64,000 nt of DNA from assembly GCF_963676685.1 (NCBI RefSeq), contig NC_092349.1, forward strand, positions 55,131,232 through 55,195,231. The letters run 5' to 3'. This document shows, piece after piece, positions 36,097 to 48,049 of the stretch. Each line of letters starts with the position of its first letter. The stretch's first letter is position 1. The position numbers and the translations under genes were made by a program. Source of the DNA: Mytilus edulis (Eukaryota; Mollusca; Bivalvia; Mytilida; Mytilidae). Under the pieces are notes generated by a model that was not told the origin of the DNA, did not search any database, and saw only the letters and a list, made by a program, of their open reading frames with translations.

Positions 36097-36799
36097 AACA
36101 TTTACACGAGTTGTATATTTTTATATATATCAACACACGGATACGATTATATAGAATTACCCACAGTTAATTTGTTTTATTTTTAAAATGAGAACCTACA
36201 TGTTTGTATTGATATAATTATAATCGATTTCTGAAGTAGTTATTTAAAGGTTTTGTATTCAATGTACACATATGACGAACACATTACGGGACGTATATTT
36301 GGGAAATAAGTACTGCTTGGTGATCTGCAGGGGATTACTTAATTTAAAAACTTGTACTAAGTCAACAATTTTATGAAGTAATCGAATGCTTCAAGTTGGT
36401 GTTATGATTTTTAGAAATTATCTAAGACATTAAGGTTAATTTCTTAATTTGAAACAATTAGAGATTTTCCAAAATAATATAGTTTAAAGAAACACTTTAT
36501 TGCGGCCAAGCTTAGCGAAAGGCCTTTTGACATAATCAGTCAAACAAACTTTATTAGATCAACGTGTTAAGGAACGATCGTTGTCACTGTTCAATTACAC
36601 CTTCGACCTCAAACAAACGTTCAAGCCCCGCCCAAGCACACCTGCGAAAAAAGAACAAATTATGCATGTTACGGAACATAATTTATTATAATGATTATGA
36701 AAATACTTATACAATTGCCGTTGGAATGTTTGAATGTAAGTTTGAACAAGAACAACACATTTTTGTATTTAAATAGATCAATTCATTTAGTTAAATAGT

Positions 36800-37240
36800 A
36801 CAAGGTTTGACACGTTTTGTACATGTCTATAAATAAAAAGGTCAATTTGAGATTTTCTGAAAATTTAAATGAAAGATATAAATCTATTTTCTGAAAATTG
36901 GAATGAAAGATATAAATCTATTTTCTGAAAATCGAAATGAACGATATAAATCTATTTTCTGGAAATTGGAATGAACGATATAAACCTATTAAGATATAGC
37001 AATTATTTTTCACAATGACAGTAAACATTTTGCCGTTTTTTTTTCCTATTTTGTTTTATTCTGGTGACAGTATATGAAGTAAAAAGAAGTTTCAAGGGAG
37101 TCTACTATTTGTATATCTTGTTCCATTGTCGATTGCATTATTATTAATAAATAATTTTTGGTTAAATAAATTCTCATTTCACACATGGATTTAATTATCT
37201 ACAGTATATGGAAAGAATAAAAAAAACTTACATTTTGAAG
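36800..37240 (-). repeat. Right arm of the wide inverted repeat
   Basis: Counterpart of 33,735-34,170. It carries a four-fold tandem repeat of 'gaatgaaagatataaatcta' with substitutions (36,865-36,990); the left arm has about three units. Confidence 0.8.
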
Positions 37241-37564
37241 TTTATATTATCTTAACCATCATTAGATACTTAAAAAACAAATGTTAGAACTGCGTTTTAT
37301 AACAATACATGTATAAGACAGAAAAGAAGAAGTTTGTTGTATACTTAGACTTATAAATTTCAATACGTCATATCGTTTATTCAAGCATGGCGGTCAGTTT
37401 TTATTGGTAGAGGAAGCCGAAGTGACCGGAGTTTAACGAACTGTTATTATTTCATGTGAAATGTAGTTAGCGAATTTAAAATTTTTAATATATACCTTCT
37501 GCACACCGTTTTTATTTACTTTTGCGACATATATGTATATATATATATATCTATACATACCGTC

Positions 37565-37700
37565 TAAATATCAACCCAACAATGTTAGATCTATAAATTT
37601 GCTTTCGCAAATTTTTGGTTCTTCCCTCGCCGGGATTCGAACCCATGCTACTGTGATATCCTGACACCAAATCGCCTGCACTGCAGCCGTCCCGCTATAT
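37565..37700 (-). repeat. tRNA-derived SINE
   Basis: On the minus strand: GCGGGACGGCTGCAGTGCAG (A-box side), then GGGTTCGAATCCCGGCGAGG (B box), then a tail ending 'aacattgttgggttg'. The SINE at 27,385 shares the tail. Confidence 0.65.
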
Positions 37701-37734
37701 ATAAGTTATACGAGAAACATCTTAAGTTATAACA

Positions 37735-38050
37735 AGAATGTGTCCCCAGTACACGAATGCCCCACTCGCACTATTATTTTCTATGATCAGTGAACCGTGA
37801 AATTGGGGTAAACCCTCTAATTTGGCATTAAAATTTAATAGATCATATCATAGGGAACATGTATACTAAGTTTGAAGTCGATTGGACTTCAACTTCATCA
37901 AAAACTACCTTGACCAAAAACTTTAACCTGAAGCGGGACAGACGGACGAACGAACGAACGGACGGACGAACGAACGAACGGACGGACGGACAAACGGACG
38001 CACAGACCAGAAAACATAATGCCCCTCTACTATCGTAGGTGGGGCATAAA
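37735..38050 (+). repeat. 'gccccac' repeat with GAACG/GGACG array
   Basis: Full copy from 'aacaagaatgtgtccccagt' to 'tatcgtaggtggggcataaa'. The internal GACGGACGAACGAACG array (37,938-38,000) is longer than in the 16,530 copy. Confidence 0.85.
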
Positions 38051-38585
38051 AAATACCACTAATAAAAGCGAGTTTCTCTGTTTATAATCGGATCATTGTT
38101 AGCTATTCCACATGTTTGAAATGAAAATGTTTACATTCTAGGTGTTCATTTTTGTTTTATAAATCAATATAGTCTGTTTATTCGCAAATTCCTTTGCTAG
38201 AAAATCGTGATAGACTTCTTGTTGAAAATTCGGGCACATGCTTTAAATATATGCCATATATATGGTTTTTGTCATGTTGTTGTCCCCGGCTTTGACATAT
38301 TCCCCATTTTCATTCTCAATCTAATGAGAAATAAGATAGAATATGTCTCATTTTGTCAAATATGTTCAGATGCCTGACAAATAAAAATCTTTAAGGACAG
38401 ACGTGGTGTGTTCAACATGTATTTGTATTGTTTTAACCATTTAATCATGTTAATTGTAATATATGATGTATTGTAATGCATCGTTTGTCACGATAACATG
38501 GTTATTTAAACTCACTTACAATACCTTCTAATTAAAAATAGGCTTCATTTTGAATAGATATTATCACAAAAGTTTAAGTTATAGA

Positions 38586-38636
38586 TACAATGGATAAGCG
38601 TTGATTCATGAAAAATCAACTCTTATCCATTGTATA
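38586..38636. repeat. Short near-perfect hairpin
   Basis: 'tacaatggataag' plus 'ttgatt' pairs with 'aatcaa' plus 'cttatccattgta' around a short CATGAA-type loop. No T-tract or gene context suggests a terminator. Confidence 0.7.
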
Positions 38637-38904
38637 TATATATCACAGAATGCATGCACAATCAGTCATTCTCATACATGTAACTCACAAAGATGAGTCT
38701 AAGCACATTTTTATACATATATTGCCTTCAGTCTAGTTCCTTGTTCTTGATCTGTTTTGGTACGATATGACTCAGATACCCGTATGTTGCAGAGAACCAG
38801 CCTAGCTTTGACAATGAATCCATTTGATATTGGAAGTGTACTGACCGATATTTTAGTCTAGGATTGATGATTTGTTTGAACAAACTTTCAATGCGGTATG
38901 AGCT

Positions 38905-38970
38905 TTGTTTCATTTTGGTCTCTTGTGGACAGTTGTCTTATTAGCAATCTTACCACATCTTCTTTTTTAT
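38905..38970 (+). repeat. 'ctgactatgcggt' repeat, 3' end
   Basis: 'ttggtctcttgtggacagttgtcttattagc' and 'accacatcttctt' are the family 3' end. Confidence 0.7.
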
Positions 38971-39337
38971 ATTCAGTAGCTGGAACCTTTTAAACTGCAT
39001 TATTTTTAAACTTTGTTCATATATATATATTGTGGTGTTATTCCACTGTTCCAGGTACTGGAATTTTCGGAACTCTTCTATTGGTCAATACATTCAGTAA
39101 CTATATCATATTATATGCCTAAATAAATAAAACTACGCAAATTCTGCAAGGTTACAAAATGAAAACTTTATCGATGGTGAAGCCGATACTATAAAAGAAA
39201 TGATACGAGGTATGCATTCGTGACACGAAACCAAAACATGCTAATTAAAAACCCAAAACCCAGCTTTTAATGCTGTCTTTCATCTCAAAATCACAGTGAG
39301 GTAATATATACTTATGTTTTTATTTATGTAATTTTAG

Positions 39338-40464
39338 AGATGGGATTGGTTTTCGAGGGCAAGGGAATTGTATAACAATGCCAGAGATCACATTAGGTAA
39401 GACATAAACAATAATTTCCTAACATCCAACCGTCTCCAAGGTTAAACGTGAAAATATCGCACTTTCAATAATGGCCATTCACCCTTGCGATCCTCACTTG
39501 AATAACAGTTGACCTCTTTAAGGGTAAAAAAAACATAAAAAAACAATGAATATAAAAAAATGTATGTTTTATCCATAAAATAGAGAAAAGATATAAAATT
39601 TAAAAAAAAGTATAATAAAAAGATTACTTTTGAATTTTATAGAGCGATACTTTGTGACGCGATGTTTACTTTTTATCGTAATTTATCTAATTTAAAGTTT
39701 AGGTATTTGTTGGTAAGTAACTGCATGTATGTGTTAGTATATTATCGTAGGAACTTTTCCCTCCGACAAATAGACAGTGCAGGCCCGTTTATCTGGTTAA
39801 TGGGTGCCTGTATTTAATATTTCAAACTTCACCTTGTGAGTATACGAAAAGTAGACAGCAGCACAACGATACAAAAAAATCAAAGCCATCAAAGGGAAAT
39901 AACTAATATGGATTTATAGTAAGCTCCATGTTGAAGACCGTACTTTGACCTATAATGGTTTACTTTTACAAATTGTGACTTGGATGGAGAGTTGTCTCAT
40001 TGGCACTCATACCACATCGTCTTGTATTTATTTGACCATGTTGACATTTACTAAGGTCTTACATGTACAAACCTAGTACTAGATGTTTAATGTATACAAT
40101 ATTTTGTTTCAGTGATGCCGTTGATACCGCTGGAGATGTGGCTGATACCATAGGGGTTCACGCACGGGAACACCTTAATCTCGCTGCAGACCATTTAGAA
40201 GACCTAGGCGTCCAACGTGAAAGAATTGACGAGACAGGCGAAAGACTAAATAATATAACAAGTCAGGTGGTTCAGAGAGGACAAGACATAATTGACAATG
40301 GTAAAAATGGACTTTCCAGAGCAGCAGAACACGCAATGAAGAAAGCAATGGAAACCATCGAGAACAATAGAGATTTTCTAGAGAACAGTCACAAGCATAT
40401 TTCGAGAGTAGCCGATTCTATGGCAGACATATTCGGCAATTTCCGGGATTTGGTAAACAACTGA
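39338..40464 (+). CDS. Amphipathic helical protein, 3' exons of a spliced gene
   Basis: Two exons are visible: 39,338-39,396 (acceptor gtaattttag, donor TTAG|GTAAGA) and 40,113-40,464 (acceptor ttttgtttcag, stop 40,462-40,464). They join in phase through a split AGT codon to give RWDWFSRARELYNNARDHIS followed by 116 residues. The whole stretch is helix-forming, rich in Ala, Asp, Glu, His, Arg and Asn, with hydrophobic residues every three to four positions (for example HAREHLNLAADHLEDLG and SHKHISRVADSMADIFGNF). It has no Cys. It resembles exchangeable-apolipoprotein or LEA-like amphipathic helices in texture only; I know no homologue and assign no function. The upstream exon with the start codon, and any signal peptide, was not found. 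Confidence 0.65.
39915..40025 (+). repeat. Variant 'ctgactatgcggt' repeat in the intron
   Basis: 'gctccatgttgaagaccgtac' and 'gagttgtctcattggcactca' match the 34,475 variant. It lies in the intron of the amphipathic-protein gene, just before the last exon. Confidence 0.7.
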
Positions 40465-40615
40465 CGAAATCAACAAGAACCATCAAGCAATCATAGATTG
40501 ACACTAATCACTGACGATGACGTAAAAGTGATTCATTAAACATTTTAAATTTGATGTTCGGAAATAAGTTGTAATCAACAACGTTATACATTATATTCGA
40601 ATCCCTTACTCTATC

Positions 40616-40621
40616 AATAAA
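40616..40621 (+). terminator. Polyadenylation signal AATAAA
   Basis: A canonical AATAAA about 150 nt after the stop codon of the amphipathic-protein gene, in a plausible short 3' UTR. Confidence 0.5.
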
Positions 40622-40639
40622 ACCATCAAATTATATTGT

Positions 40640-41800
40640 AACTTAGAGATTCAAAAATGCAGCCGTTCTGTGCTATCAATTCACACATGTTTTTAAACAA
40701 CTAGAAAACACACACTTATAAAATACCTCGTTTCGTTATTTTTTTTTAGGTCTAATCTGATTGTGGATTTTGTATAAACATATAAAAATGTAATATAATG
40801 ATTCATGTAGGCGATAATAATTTTCATATTCATAATAATTTGAGGCATTAAGACAGATAAACAACTGAAACATGTTCAACAATCATTATGACTATTTCCT
40901 GGCAAAAATAGATTTAAAAATAATATTTAAAGAACACATCTTGTAGTTTTTCTGCCTGTAAAGAAAAAACATAACAAAGGTGATACACACTCAATAACCC
41001 GTGTTTAAAAGGTGTGTACCACATTTTTGATATTATTTTGAATAAACAGAAATAATATTACACATGTTACAGTCATTCCTAAAAATCTAATTATAAATCC
41101 CAACACAGCTAATCAGAAGACGAGTAACGAGTAACGCCATAATATGCACTTCTATGACAACATTTTCGAATTACATTACTAGCCATTGCAATATTTCTAC
41201 TGTTTTCAATATTGTCAATATTTTCATGATACTGTTATTAATATGTACATGTACCTATGATAGTTTGATATTATTAAAATATAAAACCATGGGTACCAAC
41301 ATGTGACCAAAGGTCGCTTTAGGCGTATATCCAAACAAAGCCTAAGGAATTACGATTACGGTTGATGAAAAACAAGAGGTCCTCTCAAATTATAAAAAAA
41401 CATTGTGATTCATAGTAAAATTAAATGATATTATTTTATATTTTAATCTTGTAATTAAGCATTTTCGACGACACACAATTACAGAAAACTTTGTGTTTTT
41501 TTTTTTTAATTTTCCGGTGGCGTGTTCAACCCCTACCCAATATTGTGTAATATGTCTATTTCATTTTCAACGCTTCATCTGCATATTCTGAGGTTTGTCT
41601 TGTGTATGGTGTCAATACTGGATATAAGTTCGGATATTTTGTTGCCTAGTAAAAAGGCTCAGTTGGGAAACGTTATTCTTATTCTTCATATCTTATCAAC
41701 ATATATATTGCTGAAACACTGCTCTTGTTTATCAGTTATCGCGGCCACAAACTATCCGTCGATAGCGCTCTATGCTGCAAACGGAAATTTTAGCCACCCA
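40640..41800. other. AT-rich stretch, nothing recognised
   Basis: No exon, repeat family or RNA gene recognised downstream of the amphipathic-protein gene. Confidence 0.4.
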
Positions 41801-41994
41801 CCTTGTAATTTCTAACAATCATCCAAAGACGCCAACAGTGGCGTAGCTATGCCATTTACACGTGTACGCCCGAACCTTGGCGAGAGGTCTGATGTGCAAC
41901 AGCAGGTCCAAGGCAATGGACATCCTATTATGATACGAAACCACATAAAACTCTCTCGTTCTCGAGAAAGAGATACCACTTCTGTCCTTAAAAA

Positions 41995-42420
41995 ACTCGT
42001 CAATAGCCACATTTTTGAACGGTTTTTATGTATCTCCCAGCTGATTCAATATTTCAGAGCTTGCATTTCCTATCGTGATTTCCTTGATAGAGGATTGCTG
42101 CTTACAAGGAAACTATTGAACCAAGAATTTCTTATAGTGAATTTGAAATCGTTCTTCAAAAATTTACAGTCGTCATCACGAGTTTGATTCACAGATAACA
42201 ACGGATATGTTTCAATTGCTGTAACCACAATCCTGTCCCTTTTCTGCGAATGTAACCTAACGAATTGGAATTAATAGCAGGGTTGTACTAACACGAGCAA
42301 CACGACGGGTGACACATGTGGAGCAGAATCTTTTTTCCCTTCTGAAGCACCTGATATCTCCTCCTGTTTTTCATGCGGTCCTCGTTACTTTTATACTGAT
42401 CAGTCTAAATATCCTATGGG
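41995..42420 (+). mobile_element. Penelope-like element, RT C-terminal fragment and 3' tail
   Basis: The frame 41,849-42,187 ends ISQLIQYFRACISYRDFLDR, LLLTRKLLNQEF and VNLKSFFKN. This is, from memory, the C-terminal end of the RT polypeptide of the same bivalve family as at 14,350. It stops at 42,185-42,187, short of the usual end. The tail after it contains 'acacgagcaacacgacggg' and 'ctgaagcacctgatatctcc', which recur at 53,515 and 55,555. Confidence 0.75.
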
Positions 42421-42904
42421 TATATTTCTCCTCACTTTTATAATGTAGTTTGTTTTTTGTGTAATATTTGTATTGTGTGGATTTATAATTTTATGGTAAT
42501 TTGTTTTATAAAAGAAGAACAAACAGATACTTTTCAATATGGTTAAAAGGAGATTGGTATAAAACAATCAATCAGATTTGATAGAGATTATACAAAAAGC
42601 AAGTGTACATCTCAATGTTGTTGTTCTATTTTTTGTTTTCACCTTTTTACCCGCAAATTTTGTTAATGAACACAGTCAAAAATAATTAATTTTTATTGAT
42701 AGTCAGGTGTAACATTCAAATGCAAGCCACTTATTGAATTTCATCATGAATAGAATTCACATTAGATTCAGACTTTGATATAAAATATAAACTATTAAAT
42801 ATAATATCATACCATTTAATTAAAAAGTAAATTTCGTCACTTTTGTCTTCAATTACAAGTGATTGGAAAAAGCATTATACAGCTTGTGTGCTCATAACTA
42901 GTTT

Positions 42905-43365
42905 TTATGCCCCACCTACGATAGTAGAGGGGCATTATGTTTTCTGGTCTGTGCCTCCGTTCGTTCGTCCGTCTGTGCGTCCGTTCGCTTCAGGTTAAAG
43001 TTTTTGGTCAAGGTAGTTTTTGAAGAAGTTGAAGTCCAATCAACTTGAAACTTAGTACACATGTTCCCCATGATATGATATATCTAATTTTAATGCCAAA
43101 TTATAGTTTTGACCCCAATTTCATGGTCCACTGAACATAGAAAATGATAGTGCGAAGTTCAGGTTAAAGGTTTTGGTCAAGGTAGTTTTTGATGAAGTTT
43201 AAGTTACATCAACTTGAAACTTAGTACACATGTTCCCTATGATATGATCTTTCTAATTATAATTTCAAATTATAATTTTGACCCCAATTTCACAGTCCAC
43301 TGAACATAGAAAATGATAGCGCGAGTGGGGCATCCGTGTACTATGGACACATTCTTGTTTTAATT
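42905..43365 (-). repeat. 'gccccac' repeat, minus orientation, with internal duplication
   Basis: It starts 'tatgccccacctacgatagt' and ends 'acacattcttgttt'. The central block 'caggttaaagtttttggtca' to 'aaaatgatagygcga' occurs twice (about 42,990-43,155 and 43,160-43,322), so this copy carries a tandem repeat of its own core. Confidence 0.8.
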
Positions 43366-43369
43366 CGTT

Positions 43370-44000
43370 TAGTTTGAAATATATTTTCTCCAATATTCCT
43401 GTGTACGCCGGGCGTTTTGACGTAAACGTAGCTACGCGCCTGGCCAATTATTAATACATAAAACGGTTATATATGGTTTTTTTTGGAGTAGGTATGTATG
43501 TGTTTCATGTTTGGTAGTCGAAACACTAACTTCAACTATTTTAGCTATCGTATGATGAGACGGGTACGATTGTTACCATAACACAAAAGAAGAATTTTAT
43601 TTCTCGGGTAAAGCTTATGGTCCGACCGGTTCTCTGTCTGAACAGACCATCAACGTCAGTTAATACAATGTGCCTTATATAATTATTTCCCTGAATATTA
43701 AAGATTGGTTTGTCAGTGGTGAAGCTAGGACTACCAGGCTAAGAATCAGATGACGAATGAAATGTGTTCCAAAAGAACTGATGGAGAGTGCATCAGGGCA
43801 GGTAATGCTGCTATGGTTAATCTGTGTTCTTTATCCATAACGGTGAGAAATAAGTTAAATGCACGAAATACACTTAGCATTTATTCATTTTCCGTATCAA
43901 TAGTTCCACACTTTACAAACACGGGCGGTATATAATAATTAGAAGTCGTAAATTTTAATATGATTATACTTTTGTATTCGAATCTTCTGCCTAACCGACT
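43370..44000. other. Stretch without a recognised gene
   Basis: Small ORFs occur on both strands but none resembles a known family. No repeat is recognised. Confidence 0.35.
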
Positions 44001-44509
44001 TAAATATACTGACCGACTTAAGAAACGCAACAATAGATTATTCTTTTTAATTTCCGTTTTCAAATATGTAATTTAAAAAAAAAACACTTATGAACAGATA
44101 GTTCTTGCATTACTTCAATGTTTAAAACAAAAATGCCAGTTCGAAAGTTGAATTGATTACGTCATTTTCAATATGTAAATGTTGTGGTATACACTGAAAC
44201 CCTGGATTTCCCTTGACTTATGAACGCGTCACCGTCAAAAACAATGACTGTCTGTAACAAACGCTAAAATGATTATCTGAAAGGTCAACCAATTCTTTTC
44301 GGCACGTTTTAGGTTCTGTTTTGCACATTCTGATTTTGCCATTGTTCCACCCATTACAATGGGTTTTGGCAATTATACGGTTGAAAGATTAAGGTTTTAA
44401 ACGTTTTTTCTGCAGTCTTTTCTTTGGCAGTTCGGTTAATGGGAAACATTTATGTCATAAATCTGTGCAAAATGGCATTCAGCAATTTGACGTTGCGGCC
44501 GTAGGTCTG

Positions 44510-44645
44510 TCTAGCAAATGACGTTGCGTAATCAAATTCTATTGACGTTGTATTGTCACTATGTGTTGAGCAGGTCTGTCTCGCAAATGACGTTGCGTAA
44601 TCAAATTCTGTTGACGTTGTATTGTCACTACGTGTTGATCTGGTT
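44510..44645. repeat. 67-bp direct duplication
   Basis: The block 'aggtctgtctagcaaatgac' through 'gttgtattgtcacta' is repeated once with a few substitutions. Confidence 0.85.
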
Positions 44646-44814
44646 ATTGATTATCTTCAACAAATTCCGTCTATCGGTAATATTATCGAAAGGCGAGTTT
44701 CTGACGTCAAATTGTCTGGTTTGCAGCTTTCCAGTTTGCAGAATTTTAATGGGTTGATTCAGGTTTTTTTTCTTCAGTGTTGGAAATTTGGAGATGCAAC
44801 ATTTTCTAACTGAT

Positions 44815-45218
44815 TTAAGGATGTTTGGTCCTCTTTTTTTTTAAATTTTTTGCCAGATTTACGGAATACTATGCATGGGTTTATCCATATATTGTCATTA
44901 AAAAATGTTGACCACTAACCCATACTTTTCTTTCCATAATTTTATTACATACAGTTCAAACAGCAATATTTCAAAATCTTATAAAATCCTTGTTATTTTT
45001 TCATAGTTTTTGGAACAAATAAGGTGCCAATGTTAAATGTATGAAAAGTCTAGACAGAATTATTTCCCGCTAAATTTTCTATGGCTTATATCTCGAAAAC
45101 AAGCATGCGGACCCTCCATTTTTTTCTGCTTTTATTGATTTTTTATTTATATGCTTTCAATTCATAACTGTTTTTTAAAAAGCTTGTTATTTTTAAACAG
45201 AGTAGCGAACATCCTTAA
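44815..45218. mobile_element. piggyBac-like MITE, copy 1 (404 bp)
   Basis: It starts TTAAGGATGTT and ends AACATCCTTAA, with the TTAA tetranucleotide at both borders as in piggyBac-type insertion. It is clearly homologous along its length to 52,140-52,539. It does not encode a protein. Confidence 0.85.
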
Positions 45219-45629
45219 GTGTGACCAAGGATTAAAAGAACTAAAAAAAAATGTAAAAATCTTTTACTGGTTCGAAATGTCGCTTTCTGAAATTCGTGCG
45301 ATCTCAATAATCCGGTATGTTTAATAACGAATGGTAACTCAGATGTTGATTTTTTTGGAAGAGAAAGAAGTATGATAAGCATGAATAGTAGTTGTATGAG
45401 GATCAAACATGATTTGATAACTGCGAGTACTCTCAGATCTGTTCATTGTGTTTTTTGTGTCGGGATGTATAAGTACCCGGCCTCGTCCACTTGTATTTTT
45501 GTCCATCTGATGAGTTAAGCCTTTTTCAACTAATTTTTATAGTTCCTTCTTATGTTTTACTATTATACCACTGTCCCAGGTTAGGGGAAGGGTTGGGATC
45601 CCGTTAACATGTTTAACCCCGCCATATTA

Positions 45630-45915
45630 TTTATGCATGTGCCTGTCCCAAGTCAGGAGCCTTTAATTCAGTGGTTGTCGTTTGTGTATGTGTTACATAT
45701 TTGTTTTTCGTTCATTTTTTATATAAATAAGGCCGTTAGTTTTCTCGTTTGAATTGTTGTCTTATCGGGGCCTTTTATAGCTGACTATGCGGTATGGGCT
45801 TTGCTCATTGTTGAAGGCCGTACGGTGACCTATGGTCGTTAATGTCTGTGTCATTTTGGTCTCTTGTGGACAGTTGTCTCATTGGCAATCATAGCACATC
45901 TTCTTTTTGTATTGG
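45630..45915 (+). repeat. 'ctgactatgcggt' repeat, full copy
   Basis: It runs from 'atgcatgtgcctgtccca' through 'ctgactatgcggtatggg' to 'catagcacatcttctt'. Best preserved copy in the window together with 8,455-8,735. Confidence 0.8.
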
Positions 45916-46669
45916 TAAAAACAAATCTACAAAATGAGTGTTGCGTTTTTAGAGTCGGTCAGTATATTGTGGTCTTTTAACAATAAATTAAATGTTTAAA
46001 TCATGTCAAATTATGTAATTTAAAACGGTATTTTACAAATGTTTGTGACGTGGGCGATACATGTACATGTTTTTTTTAGAATATCAGTTTACAATTTATT
46101 CTTAAGAAATATGATAATATTTCGTTGTAAATGATGTGTCATGTTTCAATTATTATCAAAGCTTATACTAGCAAAGTGGATAAGTTTAAATGATGTAAAA
46201 TAGTTTTACATGATACATGTATTATAAATCAAACTTATTTCTTCAGAAATAAAAAAAAAATCATTTTTTCACAAAAAAGTTGAATTTAATCTAAAATAGG
46301 GTTCACAGACATCCCTGTACTTTAAAAAAAGAATATTAAAACGAAGTTCTTAGGGTCAATACATTTAAATGCTTAAGTTAATATAAAAGGTAATACATGT
46401 AATCAAACAATCAAAAAATAAAGCTTAAGTGTGTATTGTGAACAAGAAACCCATATAGTCAGACGGATTTATAGTTGAAATTCTAAACAATAAAAATGGA
46501 ACTCTTTTTTAGAAGAATGTAAACAATGGACTGCTTACATCTGTTTCTATGGTCTTATTTTCTTGACCTATGTGCCGTAAGGCATAGCAAGGACTAAGTA
46601 ACTAAGTAATGCATGTTTATTATGTTGAAGTCAACTTAAGTTACTGTTATTTTTTAAGCGAGAAAACGA

Positions 46670-48045
46670 TTCAACTAGAGGCTCTAAAGAGTCGGTGTCG
46701 CTCACCTAGGTCTATGTGCATATTAAACAAAGGATAACATTGAGAATGGAAATGGGGAATGTGCCAAAGAAGCAACAACCCGACCATAGAAAAAAAACAA
46801 CAGCAGAAGGTCACCAACAGGTCTTCAATGTAGCGAGAAATTCCCACACCCGGAGGCGTCCTTCAACTGGCCCCTAAACAAATATATACTAGTTCAGTGA
46901 TAATGAACGCCATACTAATTTCCAAATTGTACACAAGAAACTAAAATTAAAATAATACAAGACTAACAAAGGCCAGAGGCTCCTGACTTGGGACAGGCGC
47001 AAAAATGCGGCGGGGTTAAACATGTTTGTGAGATCTCAACCCTCCCCATATACCTCCAGCCAATGTAGAAAAGTAAACGCATAACAATACGCAAGCACAT
47101 TAAAATTCAGTTCAAGAGAAATCCGAGTCTGATGTCAGAAGGTGTTACCAAAGAAAATAAACAAAATGACAATAATAACATGAATAACAACAGACTACTA
47201 GCAGTTAACTGACATGTCAGCTCCAGACTTCAATTAAACTGACTGAAAGATTATGATTTCATCATATGAACATCAGGCACAATCCTTTCCGTTAGGGGTT
47301 TAGTATCATATCATCATAACATATATGAGAACATAACCCGTGTCATGCCAACAACTTCATGACAACATTGTGTTTTAGTGAAGATGATGTGTTTGAAGTT
47401 CTTATTTTACTGAAAATTCTTGCTACTTACAATTATCTCTATCTATTATGAACTTGTCCAAGTAGTTACAGTGGAAAACATTTTGCATAAATTTACAAAA
47501 TTTATGAATTTGTTAAAAAAAAATGGCTATAAAGGACAATAACTCCTTAAGGGGTCAACTGACCATCTTGGTCATGTTGACTTATTTGTAGATCTTACTT
47601 TGTTGAACATTATTGCTGATTGCAGTTTATATCTATCTATTAATAATAATATTCAAGGTAACAACCAAACACGGCAAACTTTCCTTAAAATAACAAATTC
47701 AGGGGCAGCAAACTAACAACGGGTTGTCCGATTCATCTGAAAATTTCAAGGCAGATATATATTGATCTGATAAACAATTTTATTCACGTCAGATTTGCTC
47801 TGAATATTTTGGTTTAAGATATAGGCCAAAATCTACCTTTTACCTCTATGTTCTATTTTTAGGCATGGCGGTCATCTTGGTTGCTTGGTCGGGTCACTGG
47901 ACACATTTTTTAAACAAGATACCCCAATGATGATTGTGGCTAAGTTTAGTTAAATTTGACCTTGTAGTTTCTGAGGAGAAGAATTTGTCGCCAAGTGATG
48001 AGAAAAGCTCATTTGGTCCTTCGGGCCAAATGAGCTAAAAGGGCA
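46670..48045 (+). repeat. Composite bivalve repeat ending in a TTTGG/CCAAA hairpin
   Basis: It starts 'gaggctctaaagagtc' and 'gctcacctaggtctatgtgc', is interrupted by the repeat at 46,735-47,340, resumes at about 47,380 and ends with the perfect hairpin AGCTCATTTGG / CCAAATGAGCT (48,006-48,036). I recognise this as a long, very common interspersed repeat of bivalves. It does not code. Confidence 0.75.
46735..47340 (+). repeat. 'ggtcaccaacaggtcttca' repeat inside the composite repeat
   Basis: 'aatggggaatgtgccaaaga' through 'cgtccttcaactggccccta' and on to 'gcggcggggttaaacatgt'-like sequence. It is the longest of three copies. Confidence 0.75.
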
Positions 48046-48049
48046 TTTT

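Larger units (their letters stand above)
44004..45967. mobile_element. 1.96-kb TIR element with nested insertions
   Basis: ATATACTGACCGACT then AAACGCAACA at the left is answered by an inverted copy ending GTCGGTCAGTATAT at the right (about 27 bp of TIR). The interior holds a 67-bp tandem duplication (44,510-44,645), a TTAA-flanked MITE (44,815-45,218) and a dispersed repeat (45,630-45,915). No transposase is recognised. ORF 44,622-44,813 (VIDYLQQIPSIGNIIERRV) is of unknown meaning. Confidence 0.7.

Noticed and set aside
41812-42012. Minus-strand ORFs opposite the RT fragment
   Set aside because: The plus strand encodes the recognisable RT C-terminal motifs, so the minus-strand frames are shadows.
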